Shown here: positions 33,527 through 45,302 of the stretch, one piece after another
Layout of the letters: each line of letters starts with the position of its first letter
How positions within the stretch are numbered: position 1 is the stretch's first letter
From: Gyromitra esculenta
Lineage: Eukaryota > Ascomycota > Pezizomycetes > Pezizales > Discinaceae
Direction of reading: 5' to 3'
Length of the DNA stretch: 64,000 nt
Assembly: GCA_038503075.1 (NCBI GenBank)
Contig: JBCAML010000020.1
Coordinates: forward strand, 1,302,001 to 1,366,000
Position numbers and translations under genes: made by a program
Notes under the pieces: model-generated
Told to the model about the DNA's origin: nothing
Seen by the model: only the letters and a program-made list of their open reading frames with translations
The model's database searches: none

Positions 33527-35543
33527 GTTCCGAGGATAAAAATGTAAACTCAGGGCAGTTTTCCCAGCACGCTGGAGGAACGAGCGATGGGAGAGAATTG
33601 TTTCGTCTGCCTGCGTCAGAGCAGCAGCCGGTCTTCGCTTGGGGCTTCCATACGGGAGGTATGGATGGTGGTCACGGTGCTTACAAAATACATGTAGTCG
33701 GTCATCGATCTCTCCGGACCGTGACGATCCCTGGCTGGGGGATGGGCCAATCACTAACTGCTCTACAGAAACATCGGCGAGGACGCCGGTGGTGAGCTGG
33801 AGCTCCGAGTGATTCATGAGAAGGCACTCGAGGGATACATGTAGAGCAGAGCAGTCGTGAACTCGGAATCAATCGCCAACAAGCCCGGACACCAAAGCAG
33901 CAGCTCCTCGCGCTACACCCTCCCGCCTCCCGCCTCAACAAGGAAATGCAAAAGAACACGATACAAAGCAGTCGAACGCTCATCCATCCTTCCATCCCAT
34001 ATCCTAAAAATAAAACAGAAAGCACCTTCCGTCACAACCCCCCTCCCAAATACCCAACCCAAACCCAAACATTGCGGCAGTTTCCAGCCAGTCCGTCTAA
34101 AAACAATCCAGCATCCCTTATCCCGTCCAAACACCAAAACACTCACTCACCCACCCACCAACCACTCCATAAAATAAAATAAAAAGGTTACACACCCAAA
34201 CCCATCAGGGTTAGGTCTCCACCACGGCTCCAATTTCTTCCGACCATGCTGTCTCTCCCCTCCCCTCCCCTCCTCCCTCCTTCCCTCTTTCCCTTCCCCC
34301 CCGCAAGTCTCAGCTGTCAATCTTCTCCTGCCCTCCCCCCCTGGTTCAATTCAATAAACGAAGGCTGGAAAAAAAAAATTTCGTTATCCGTCTGTCCGCC
34401 CGTCTGTCTGTCTCCACACCAACCTACCTATCCCTCCCCTTCCCTCCCTAAAAGAAATCAAAAAAAAGGGGGGGAGGGTCCAATTGCACCATCTTTCAGC
34501 TGAATAAAACGACGCGGGTGCATGCGGCTAACCCAACCATCCCTGCCGGTTGGTTGTACAGCGAATGTGTGTGCAGAGTAGGGTATGTAGGGTAGAGCAG
34601 AGTATGTAGGTAAGTAGGTAGGCAGACAGGTAGGTTTCTGATCTGCAGAGCATGCCATCGAACCAGCCAGCCAGCCAGCCAGCAAGGAAATAAAACAAAA
34701 ATTTCCAGGGCTGACAAGAAAAGAAAGAAAGAAAGATACCGCCGAGAAAGTGATGCGCGCTGCGGAATTGATCCAATCAATTCAAAGTGTGAAACCGGAA
34801 ACAGAGTAATCGAGAGTGGAAGTCGAACAGTCGCTCAGTCAAACAGTCGACTCAGTTGTCTGCGGTGCGGAGAATCGGATGCTGAGACCGAATGTGTGTC
34901 CGTGCGCGCTGTCTTGGGTGGTGCCCGGAGTCGCCGCCTTACTTCTGGTCCGAAACAAGCGCGCCCTTCTTGGGGAGTCCAAACAAAAAGACACGCGTCT
35001 ATGCTAAGGGCAGCCACTTTTTGGGTTACGCGTCAACATCAACATCAAAATCATAACAAACTCCTGAATCTCGATGTCCCATGAAAACACAAACATCCCA
35101 CCCCCCCAAACCCTTCACGTTCGAAAAAAAGGAGCTAATATGCAATTGAACCAAAAACCATTCTGTATTTCATTCCCTAAGAATATTCCATAACCCGCGT
35201 TTTTCCCAGAGACAGATAATGAAAAAAAAGAGCGAATCAAGGAAGTGCAACCAAGACAAAGAATAAATACTCCATACTCAGTTTTCCTAAAGACTACAAA
35301 CATGATCATCCGCCGATTAAAAACTTCATACCCTTTTTTTGTGCTTTTCCAATTAAGAAGGACATGATGAAAAAAAAACTTCAAATCAGAGCAAGTGACA
35401 AAGAAAGAAAACATAACCCTTCAACCGCCAGACATGCTACTCCCGAAAAACACCCTCCAACGACACTAGTACATGATCATTCAAAAAACTTGAATGAATT
35501 TTACACACAAATGGAAAATGCATTATGGGTTAAAAAAACGCGT
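33527..35543. other. upstream region of the Zn2Cys6 gene, strongly strand-asymmetric
   Basis: No gene is supported. Two TACATGTA octamers (33689-33696 and 33836-33843) lie about 160 and 310 bp upstream of the regulator start. Beyond them come long C/T tracts (34240-34310, 34380-34460) and A-rich runs. Open frames within are low-complexity translations of these tracts. Confidence 0.5.
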
Positions 35544-37561
35544 TTACAACTTGTGGGCAAGATGAACGATCTTGTAGTCAACAGCCAACTCCTTGCCGTG
35601 ATCAGAGATGACCAAGACGCGGACGGAGCCGGATCCGTGGCCGAAAGCCTCCTTCAAACGACCCCAGAGGTGTCCCTGGTCAACAACCTTCAATCCCTGC
35701 TTAATCTCACCGGTCTCGGTCATGGCAACGAGTCTTCCATCGTCACGGATGTCAATGAGACGGTACTGCTTGAAGACAGGTCCGAGAAGGGAGTGGAGGA
35801 CGACGGAAGGAGAGGGATGCGAAACAACACAAGGTTCCTCGTGGAGCTGCTTGGTGAACAAGTCAACACCAAGGTAACGATGCTGGCCAGTCTGAGCAGA
35901 TGTGGTGATACGGATGATCTGGCAAGGACGGTGCTGGAGGATGACCAAGTCACCAATGCGGATGTGGTGGCAAGGGATGGTGAAGGTGCTCTTGGTCGAC
36001 TCGTGGGCAGACGAGATGTGAGCCTTTGAAGAGAGGTGACCGTGTCCGTGGGAGGAGCTGATCAGAGAGTTGTGCTCATCGTGATGGCCATAAGAATCGT
36101 GATGCTTAACCATTTTGAAGGTAGTGGTAGATGGAGAACGACTGTGGTTGATGCGGTGACTGTCGTCGAAGGCTATAGCAGACGATGAGCGGTGCTGATC
36201 GATGTGTTGACTGTCGTCAAAGGCGATGGCAGACGATGAACGGTGCTGGTCGATGCGGTGACTGTCGTCGTAATCTAGAGCAGACGATGAACGGTGCTGA
36301 TCGATGCGATGACTATCGTCGTAATCTAGAGCAGACGACGAACGGTGTTGATCGATGCGGTGACTGTCGTCGTAAGCTACAGCAGACGATGAGCGACGGT
36401 GATCGATGTGATTGCTGTCGTCGAAAGAGTGAACCTTTTCGATGACCTCGGTGTGGGACTCGCGAACCTCAACTACAGGAGCGACGTCTTCAAAGTGAGA
36501 TTGCCTAGTGTGGTGAACGGAGTGTTCGTGTTCGTGGTGTTCGTGAACGGGTTCAACTACAGTGGTGCGTTCGACAGTAACTTCACTGACGACGATGGGT
36601 TCTGAAGAGTGATGATGGTTGTGTTCGGTGCTTGAGAACTCGAATTCACCAGTGCGATGTTGGTTGTGGTTGTGAAGGGAGGAGGAGGTGTGGTGGGAGT
36701 GCTCGTCTTTATGTAGGTCGACGTGCGGGATGTGTTCAGCAACCTTGTCGACCACTTTATGCACTAGACCGGATGGGGAATGGCTGTGGTGGTTGCTGGT
36801 GCTGTGGAGATGGTTGCTGTGGTGGTCGTTGCTGTGGTTGCTGTGGTTGCTGTGGGCACTGTGGGCGCTGTGGGTGCTGTGGAGGTGGTGCTGCTGATGC
36901 TGATGCTGGTCGCTGTGGTGCTCCTCGTGCTCGAGCTGTGAGTGGTGCTGTTGGTGGCTGCCGCTGCTGTGAAGGAGACCACTAAGGTGGGGGCGGTGCG
37001 AGTTGGAGTGCGAGTGGGCGTGGTGCGAGTGCGAGTGTCTGTGTCTGCCTCTGCCTCGCTCTTCAGAAAGGGATGAGACAGAAGACTTGTCAGAGAAGAT
37101 TCCCTCCTCAACCCGGTGGCGCTCCTCCTCAACGTAATGTGCTACGTGTTGAGATGGTTCTTCGTGATGGTGATGAACGACCTCCTCCACGACGTGGGTG
37201 GAGTGGTGGTGCACTGGAACGGGACTATGGTGATGATGGGAGTCGTGGCGAATTGTTTCAGTGACTACTACGCGCTGATCCTCCTCCTCCTGTTGAGATA
37301 GGTGGACGTGATGTCCCTCGAGGCGATTGTGATGCCCCTCAAGACGACTGTGATGCCCCTCGAGGTGGTTGTGATGCCCCTCGAGGCGGTGTCCCTCCTG
37401 ATGCTCCACGACTTCGTGGGAGATGCGGGAAGGTTCACCGCTATGGTGATGCTCTATAGTTGTTTCCTCCACTACGTGTGTGCTAACCCCCGGCGTGGAC
37501 TTGTACGATGAGGGAAACACGCTGAAGGGAATCGGGACTCTTGCGTCGAAATCCAGGATGT
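35544..37561 (-). CDS. hex1: Woronin body major protein HEX-1 with large His-rich N-terminal extension (5' exon not located)
   Basis: The C-terminal about 149 residues are HEX-1: IPCHHIRIGDLVILQHRPCQ, GQHRYLGVDLFTKQLHEEPC, a LLGPVFKQYRLIDI segment, a VAMTETGEIKQ segment and GSVRVLVISDHGKELAVD. HEX-1 is an eIF5A-like protein that self-assembles into the Woronin body crystal, a peroxisome-derived plug of septal pores. The last three residues are HKL, a non-standard peroxisomal targeting signal (SRL/SKL are usual). In front lies about 520 residues of His/Ser/Glu-rich sequence, including a 7-aa repeat (LEGHHNR-like, four copies, about 37300-37395) and six 17-aa units (DDSHRIDQHRSSSALDY-like, 36117-36422). 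The frame opens after TAAGCAG at 37562, a likely intron acceptor, and reads ILDFDARVPIP. No ATG precedes it, so the initiating exon is upstream and not identified. An in-frame ATG at 36113 could give a 189-aa short form. Confidence 0.88.
36117..36422 (-). repeat. six tandem 51-bp units in hex1 coding sequence
   Basis: Six consecutive units of 17 codons, with consensus DDSHRIDQHRSSSA followed by three residues (VAY, LDY, IAF or TTT-F). The central units are nearly identical and the outer ones diverged, which suggests recent unequal exchange. They sit directly before the internal ATG at 36113. Confidence 0.9.
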
Positions 37562-37584
37562 CTGCTTAGGGATTTCCCGGGAGC

Positions 37585-37614
37585 TTCTTGTCGTCCTTAA
37601 TTAAACGACAAGAA
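37585..37614 (-). promoter_or_regulatory. 10-bp perfect hairpin just upstream of the hex1 coding exon
   Basis: TTCTTGTCGT at 37585-37594 and ACGACAAGAA at 37605-37614 are exact inverse complements with a 10-nt AT-rich loop containing TTAATTAA. It lies 24 bases before the presumed acceptor of the hex1 exon, so on the transcript it falls in the intron or the 5' UTR. Function is unknown; it could influence use of that acceptor. Confidence 0.5.
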
Positions 37615-40600
37615 AGGGAAAATCTTCTGTTTGTGGAAGAAGAAGTGGTTTAGGGAAAAGGCGCGTCTAGATTAGACCACAACGGGGACGACAAGAGGCT
37701 GAAGCGTTGAATGCGTGAATGAGGATAGGATGGCGGAGGGATGGAAAAGAGAGCCTGATTTCGCGATTATTTCGCGGATTGAAGTAGGCGTTTGGAGAGC
37801 CAGGGTATAGACGCCAAATCTCAATGGTCAGGTTCTCTGGGAGGAGTATTCTCTGGGTAGGCACAGGAGGATGGAGGATGGGGTTCTGTTACTACTACTA
37901 CACTACCTGCCTACTGCCTGTGAAGATCTGGGGGTGGGGGAGGGGTGAGTACGTGGGTGCCAGAAAGGGCGAGGGGCCTTTCTTCCTACGCGGGCTGGGC
38001 TGTTCCCTCACTCGCTCAATCGCCCAACCTACACATCTGTAGCAAAGAAACAACAGCTGTGGTGATGGTGGCTGAAAGTATGTATGCCACCCCCAAAACA
38101 AACCAGAATCATAACATCAACAAGCACCCCAGCTCTGCTGAACTCCGTCAAAACAAACACGCACAGGCCCTCTGATCCAGCCACTCACGTGTGTCCACAT
38201 AACAAAGATCCCGGTCTGTCCCTCCCTATCGCAGCCCAGCCTTCGACAGGGAGCGAAATTCAATTTCGGAATTGGGGACGAGCCGGGGTCGTGGTGGTGG
38301 CCAATTCGCTCCCTTGCCGCCAAGAGTGGTAGCGAGCCCATATTGTTCTGCTGTTTCAAACAATAATAGAAGTCCCACCAGGACCGAATCGGTGCGGCAC
38401 GACCTTAGCTGCAACCCCCTTCCTGGAATTGTGGATTTTATTCCTGCAAACCCCAATATCTCGTGTGTATGAGGTAAAATAGTAGGCTGTCGATGCGACT
38501 CGAATTGCCTCAGAAAGCGATGATTTACTCTCGAGCGAGAGATTGACAGCTCATGAGACCTTGTCGCGAAAGTGAAAAAAAATAAAAAATAGAGCTAGAG
38601 CACCATATCAGAGGCTGGCCAGCCTCTTCCTTTCCGTTTAGCAAAGCTACAGGGGGCTCAATTGATTCCATTTGCACCGCAATTGCACATTGATTCCAGG
38701 CGAGCCAGCTTGGAGCAAGTCGTTCCTGATCCTACTCTGGCTTAGCGTGCTCGTGTAACCGAGCGCAAGAAAGAAAGAGAAAAAGCAGAAAAAGCAAACA
38801 TCGAATGCGGAATACAAGCGACGGCTAGGATCCATTAGCGTCGCTAGCGTCGTTGGCGAGACAACCGGGATATTGTGATGGGCTGAAGAAGAAAAATGGA
38901 CCGGCGATAAACTAGCGGGCAATCGATCGATCTTTGGAAGGTGGAGAGGCCGGGTGGAGAGGCCGGGGAGCGCGACAGCCGGAGCCAATCCGAGGTACAG
39001 CGTCAGCTCTCAGTCTGTAGCACAAAGAGCGGCAGCGGAAAACACTGGGGGTCGAGACTGGTTGGCGGTCATGTCAATGGAGAATAAAAGATCAAGCATG
39101 GAATCTGAAATCAATCTTTCAGCTCAAGAGTTCAGTCGAGGTTGAATTATCTCGTTTCTCCCGGTTTGTTTACTGGCTCCAAAAACACAACGGCGTTCTG
39201 GCGTGCCTGCCTGCTCTGCTAGATATGTTTACACCCTGTGCAGGACATTCGTTGTCCGAACACATTCAGGCAGCTCACCGCTTCGACAGTCAGCTCTGAG
39301 GGTCATTGGGAGGGAGGAAGCTAGCCCTTTCTGCCGATCTCATGTAGGCAGTTTTAAGTTCTTACTGAGCAAAGTCGATCTGGAGGACTGAGCTGAAGAA
39401 CACCTGTATCTATCTGTCTGTCTATCTTCTATCTTCCCATTGCTCGTGGTTGACGTCTTCAACACAGCCAAACTGCACACTATCATATCATAGGTATCCT
39501 GGCCATTCCTCTTTTCGCCATAATCGCAAAGCCCTCGGTAAAATTGCCATCCTCCTCTTCTCCGGGATCGCCTAGCGTTGTGCCCATTCGTGGCTTCTGT
39601 GCCGTCTTGCACGGGATCAGCCATAGAAAATGAATAAAAAATACACATAAAATGAAATAAATGGCTCGCTCGACACGATTCCCCTTCCCGCTACGGCACA
39701 CGCACTGGACGCGTACGACGATGATCTGCTTTCTGCCACAAACCAGCGAATCAGCACCAGCACCACCGGCAAGACTGTGCGACAGATTGAGCTGAAGGGG
39801 CTGACAAATCCCAGCACCATGCTGTCATCGGCGAGGCTGGAGAGGGGAAACTCGGGTTTCTAAATTCGCTGGCTGGGATCAATGTCAACAACGCGAGAGG
39901 GCATCACATGAATTGGCTTTAAGGTTCGGGGACGGGAGGGACTTTGATCCACGCTATTGAAATGCCGTATATGTGGTCACGATGATGCTGTTTACGAATA
40001 TACATTTCTAACAAAAGTAAATAAAAACAAACATATCCCTCTCCCGCTCGTATCCCCTTGTATCCGTCATGTCTGAATGTAGAGACAAAAAAAAAAACGT
40101 CCGTCAACTTCCAGATGCGTTTCGATATTTTTAGGGAGATGTAGCTTTCTCCCGAAATAATACTCGTGCATTTAAGTTCCCGTTCTCGGTAACAGCTCCA
40201 ATACGGTGACGCATGAAATTTCCCACGTTTTTTTTGTGGGGACCCATTTCTTCCCACCCTGTCAAAGCCAAAGGGCAATTCTTTACGATCGCTACAGGCC
40301 CGTGGTTTCAGTCAACCCATTCGCCGCTGCAGCTCAGTGCACGGATGCGGGCGGTGGGCTCCGGAAGCATAAGTGATCACTCGACCTTGCATCCAGCCAA
40401 CGAGGACACGTCAACAGATCGTACCCCACAATCGCCCCCAAATTGACATTTTGAAGTTCTCTACATGAAACGGGACGGCAATGCTTAATCCACTGGCTAC
40501 ACAGCGTTGACAGCTATGCCCAGGAAACATTTGTTGGAAGCAGTCAGTAACGGGAGAGCCATGTTTGCCCAGTACATATATGTAACGACGGTAGCTGACA

Positions 40601-43600
40601 CGTTCCATATTCTAATTGTGACAAAAAGAAAACCCCTCCCCCCCCCATATCAACGCAACAAGCCTAGAGTGCAGTGTGATACGGTGCTGGAAGAGTCTAG
40701 GTTCACCCAGGGCTAGGGTTAGGTGCATATGCGTTAACGAATGGAATGATGACACCCAATCGCGATCCCTGTCACGGTCTTGAAACGCTTCAAGCGGGCA
40801 ACTATTTTCGTGTGAATAAATAAATCCCTTACATACGAAACCCCCTGGGAGCAAAAAAAAAAAAAAACCTAAAAAAAAAACTCTGAAAACAGATATCTAC
40901 ATCGGAAGGATATCCGATTGATATCGAGAATATTCTACTTTTTTTTTTTTTCCGTAGGGAACGAGTGATACCGCCTGATTCGACTTTTCTCCTCCCCCCC
41001 TGCGCGCAGCACCTCATGATGTGGCGGCTCGTTCAGGAAGGCATAAGCAATGCGAGTGCTGGACAACAATGGGGTTTTTAGTAACTACATGTAACCATCT
41101 CCTCGGGTATTTCTGCAACGCGTGCAGGAACTTCAGCTCCCTACAAGTGGATACATTGTAGTTTTGCTAGCTGACCGGCGAACTCCTACTGCTAGTACAT
41201 GGCTCTACGGTCAAAGCTGCCTCGGCCTCGTGCATACACGTATGTACAAACAGTTCCAGACGCGCAAGTACATTTTCCAAGTATCCCCTTCGTTGACTAA
41301 ATTTAGTTATATCTTTCCAGTGTCGCAAATATGTGTTGGTTTTTAGGGTCGCAACAGTCATGTACTATCACTCGGATTCTTAGTACGATCTACTGGTCTT
41401 GGCGTGTTGATGATTAATATATATGACTAATTGTAGTGATTCAGGTGTTGGGGCTTAGGGTATGTGCCGTCACGCGTGTCACGATCATCACGCCTGCGCT
41501 TATGTATACCATACTTGATTCTAGCAAGGTATGAAAGCTATTAAATCCGTGTCTGTAGCATAAACACCCGTTATAATATCCACGTTAATAAAAACAAACC
41601 CTCCACCTCCCAACCCAGTTCCCCCCGCAATCATCATTAACAAAACCATTACCTCCTAAACCCATTCATAAATAATCACTCGAACCAATCTATCCGAACA
41701 TCCCAAAACGGTAGTCACAACCTTCGCTTCCCAAACCCGTTACGAACACCTCGGGGAGCTTTTTTTTCCCGATTAGACCAGATCTCACTGTAAGTAGCTC
41801 AATCCAACTACATACCACCAGTAAGATTCTGCGTGTGAAGTTTTGAATACGATTGATGTCAACGTACGTACCAGTCCCGCCACAGTACATCCTCACCGCG
41901 AGAAAAACTGACGGCCCAACACAACACAACCAACTCAACTCGTAGCCCCCTCTCCCCCCCCGGTAAACGCGAGAAAGATAATCTCCATATTACCAATTCA
42001 GGCAAGTTCGTTATCACCCAGTAGTATTGTTACCGGTTATATACGTAATCGCGGTGTTCTAACCCTAAACTGTGCTCTCCACCGTATTTATTTATTTGCA
42101 TTATCTACTCTTTCGATGTAGGGGGTATGTGTGTATGCGTGCGTGCTGCCTAACTAATCAGTAATGTACGGAAATAAACCTAATCCTATTGCCTGGGGAG
42201 TATTGTATAATTCCATGGTACTCGATACCATGAGGAGGGTGGTGCCGGTGTTGGGATCTGATTTAATTTAGCCTCTATTGTGTGTGTGGTAAAATATCAG
42301 CCGTGTGTCGATCCAGCGTTTGCGGTTTTTTTTTTTTTTTCACCCTCTTCTTGCTGTGGTTTTTATGGTTTTGTGGTTTTTGTTTTTCCGGATCCAGTAC
42401 TTATTCTCTGGGTTAGAGCTCTTTCGTGGGTTCGTGGTTTCTAGGTGTATAAGCAAATGCGCATGTGGATGTGTGTATAACTTATTCTATCTACCTACCG
42501 CTGAACGAACTCATTCATTGCGAGTAGGAATCTCACTTAAGTTTTTGGGTGATTGGGCGTCACGGGTTACTTCGATCTACTAGAGACTCGATATACAGAG
42601 AGAAACTGTGTCTGCCATGGAGTGTTTCTCCGGGCATATATCACGTGGCCCACGATGCTGTTTCGGAGTTGAAGTACTAGTAGGATAGAAAATTGTGTGT
42701 TGAGGGTTCAAAATTAATGGTGGTATATATATATATATGCATATGTATATGCACAACTGTTATAAGAGAAGCTAAGACATTGTCTACTCTTTCTCAGAGG
42801 CTATAACTAAGCGTGATTGGATTGCGAAATATAACGATTGGCATCCTAAATTTGTGCTAAATAGCAATAGCAAGTAGTTTTACAAGATATTTTTGAGCCT
42901 AAAAGCGTGGATCCTGTTCTTCAAACTCAGCGCTACTCTTAACTCTAGAGATCGTTTGTTTGTGAAAGACGCCATTATTAACTTAGCTATATATTTGGCG
43001 TGCTTTGTTTCATCTAACAGCCTGCGCTTGTGACTGAAATCAAGCCAAGCCATATTCTCAAGACCAGTATTCAGAATTACAAGCTATTTCGAACTTTAAG
43101 ATAAAACCGAGTGATATGAAAGATACCCATTTTTTTATTACATATTTTGGTACCTACAAAATCCGCGAAAACCCCCTAATTTACAACTGGACCACGGAAA
43201 AAATAATTCGACCTATGGAGAGAATCCTCGAGAGAATTGGTAATCGAATTCTCCCAAAATACCTAACTCTCCACCAACCTAAATTTTCGATAGCCTAAGA
43301 GCTCTTATCAAGTCAGCCCACCGAGAAAAAATAGTAATCGTGGCCATACCAATTCCAATACCCAGTTTTTTTTTTCTTTCTCTCATGTAGCTACGTACCT
43401 ATTGGGAGGGGGAGGGTGATAATTTGCATATGGTATTTTTAAAATCGGTGACTTGGAATATCGACCAGAACTGGCCGTGCAGGTCAGAAGAGGTCAGGGG
43501 AAGGGAGAAGCGTGGCATTCCTGACTTATGTGGAACGTGCACCCGAGATTACTTTTTTTCTTTCTCTTTCCCTTTCATCCTACCATGTGACAACACTCGT

Positions 43601-44009
43601 GGCAAGATAAGTACCCGAGAACACACAGGTTACGAATTGACCTATTAAAGAATCTGGGTGAGAGGCTGGCCTGAGGTGTGAAGAAAGGGCAAATTATTTT
43701 TTTTGGGGGTGTGTATAGCCTATAGTGGAAAAGTATCAAACATGAGGTTCAGAGGATTATTATCGATACCGATAGAGGGTGGAGGATCTCGATAATCTAT
43801 GTTTGGTGCTTAATTGGACGGAGAATGAAATCGCAATCAAGGGCTATCGATTCGTCTCCGGTTCAGCGGAACCTGATAAGCTGGGGGCCAGTGTAAGGGC
43901 CGACCCAGAGTCTTCCAGATGGAAATATGCGCCACTAGGCAGCTTTCGGTTATATCAATATCCCTGGATATGTAGATCCCGATCCGCGTATAGTTGGCTG
44001 ATCATGTTC

Positions 44010-44187
44010 TATCACTCGGCGTGAAGCCAGAGTCACTTGCAAGTGATAAATTCTTTAGGGACATCAAGGCCCCCCGTATTTCGCAGAAGTTATTATTCTC
44101 GATTAGAAGTCGAGGAGCGTAAGCCAGACCGATACTTCCTTTTGGGGATGTTGACATTCGGACTGGTTGAGCTGGCACCGAGTGATA
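44010..44187. repeat. closely spaced inverted pair of the TATCACTCGG motif
   Basis: TATCACTCGG at 44010-44019 faces its inverse complement CCGAGTGATA at 44178-44187. The 178-bp interval is therefore bounded by 10-bp inverted repeats that include TA at each outer end. It could be a tiny TA-flanked element or just two neighbouring copies of the dispersed motif. The arms match only for about 10 bases plus the CAT seven bases outside. Confidence 0.45.
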
Positions 44188-45302
44188 TCGTATGATACTG
44201 TCTAACTCCACCCTGTTTCTTCAAAGCAGGTATTGAGTAATTATAAAGAGAGGAAATAGATACACACATGTATGACGCGCTACTTCAAGCAAAGCGCTAT
44301 CCTGTAGCCACTGAGAGGGTATTTCGCCGTGAATTGCCTTGACCGATTGACATCAATTGACAACGCTGCAAAAACCATCGTCAACGTTCGCCAGATTGAA
44401 ATTACGCCCAGTGAGACGTGAGCATGTTGTGATTTGGCTCTTGGAGTCTCCCTCTTTCCTGAGGTGCGCATAAATCCAGACACTATTGATCACAAGGCTA
44501 CAACATAAACCTGCATAGCTATATAACAGTATGTAACCTATTTATTATTTTGCACGCCTTCTTCCTTCCCCACCTCGCTGGAATGGATTAGGAAAGAAAT
44601 TAAGTAAAACACCATCGACTGTGCAATTACGTTCCAGATCTTCCTAGTGGATTCGTCAAGCGAGAAACAATCCCCACACATCGTGAAAACAAAGGCAAAC
44701 TAGAAAAAACAAAAACAAATATGTGAGCTCGAGCGTAAGAAAAAAAAAGGAAAAAGAAAAAAGGGATATGGAGAGAAAAGAAAAAGAAAAGAAAACAATA
44801 TTACGACATATGACGCCTGGGCGCAAGCCCACTCGCCCACCCGCGGAAATAACGTATTACCCGGTTCCACCTCCGAGTCCGACAATTTCCACCTCTCGAT
44901 CTCCACTGACCAGTCAAGATCGCATCTGGTTCGTGTGTTTCGTTCAGTGATTACGTTCGAAACAGCCAGAGACACCATTGAAAAAGCGATCAATAAATTT
45001 TGTGCTAAACGAACAATGAAGCAATGTGTTTTCTCTACTCGGCCCTCTTAATGGTTTGCTCTAACACTCCCACTTCCCCCCCTCTCCCGCGCCTAAAAAG
45101 TCAGATGTTTGCGCGTACGCCGTCGCAAACCCAATTACACAAAACATGAAAAAGACTACAAAGAAAATAATAAAAATAAAATGAAAGGAACCCTATAGCC
45201 CATATGCAAAAAACACCCCTATCCCTCCCCCCCCGAAACAAAGAAGAAAACCACCCAACGCCTTGCCACGCCTAATAATACCAGTTTTTCCTCACCTCAT
45301 CC

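Larger units (their letters stand above)
37562..45302. other. gene-less stretch of 7.7 kb (probably includes hex1 leader)
   Basis: No complete gene is supported. The proximal part must contain the missing first exon and promoter of hex1. I looked for a typical MGYYD-type start and did not find it. The stretch holds five CGAGTGATA sites (40962, 41366, 43108, 44010 and 44179, first bases) and a TACATGTA site (41086-41093). There is also an (AT)n-like run at 42724-42750 and many A or T homopolymers. Open frames are short and motif-free. Confidence 0.45.

Noticed and set aside
33437..33817. Upstream in-frame ATG (33817) as start of the Zn2Cys6 protein
   Set aside because: The frame is open, but the extra 97 residues are featureless and zinc clusters normally lie near the N-terminus. 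The ATG at 33526 puts the first Cys at residue 18.
36185..36985. Plus-strand frames with Cys/Arg and Gly/Cys runs opposite hex1
   Set aside because: They are reverse translations of the His/Ser/Asp repeats of hex1, which has the HEX-1 core in its own frame.
38117..38359. Minus-strand frame starting MGSLPLL with a HHHD run, considered as hex1 exon 1
   Set aside because: It does not match the usual HEX-1 start, and no donor in the right phase links it to the acceptor at 37562.
40962..41374. 413-bp interval bounded by CGAGTGATA and TATCACTCG as a transposon
   Set aside because: The inverted similarity does not extend beyond the 9-bp core, and TA would lie inside and not outside the ends.
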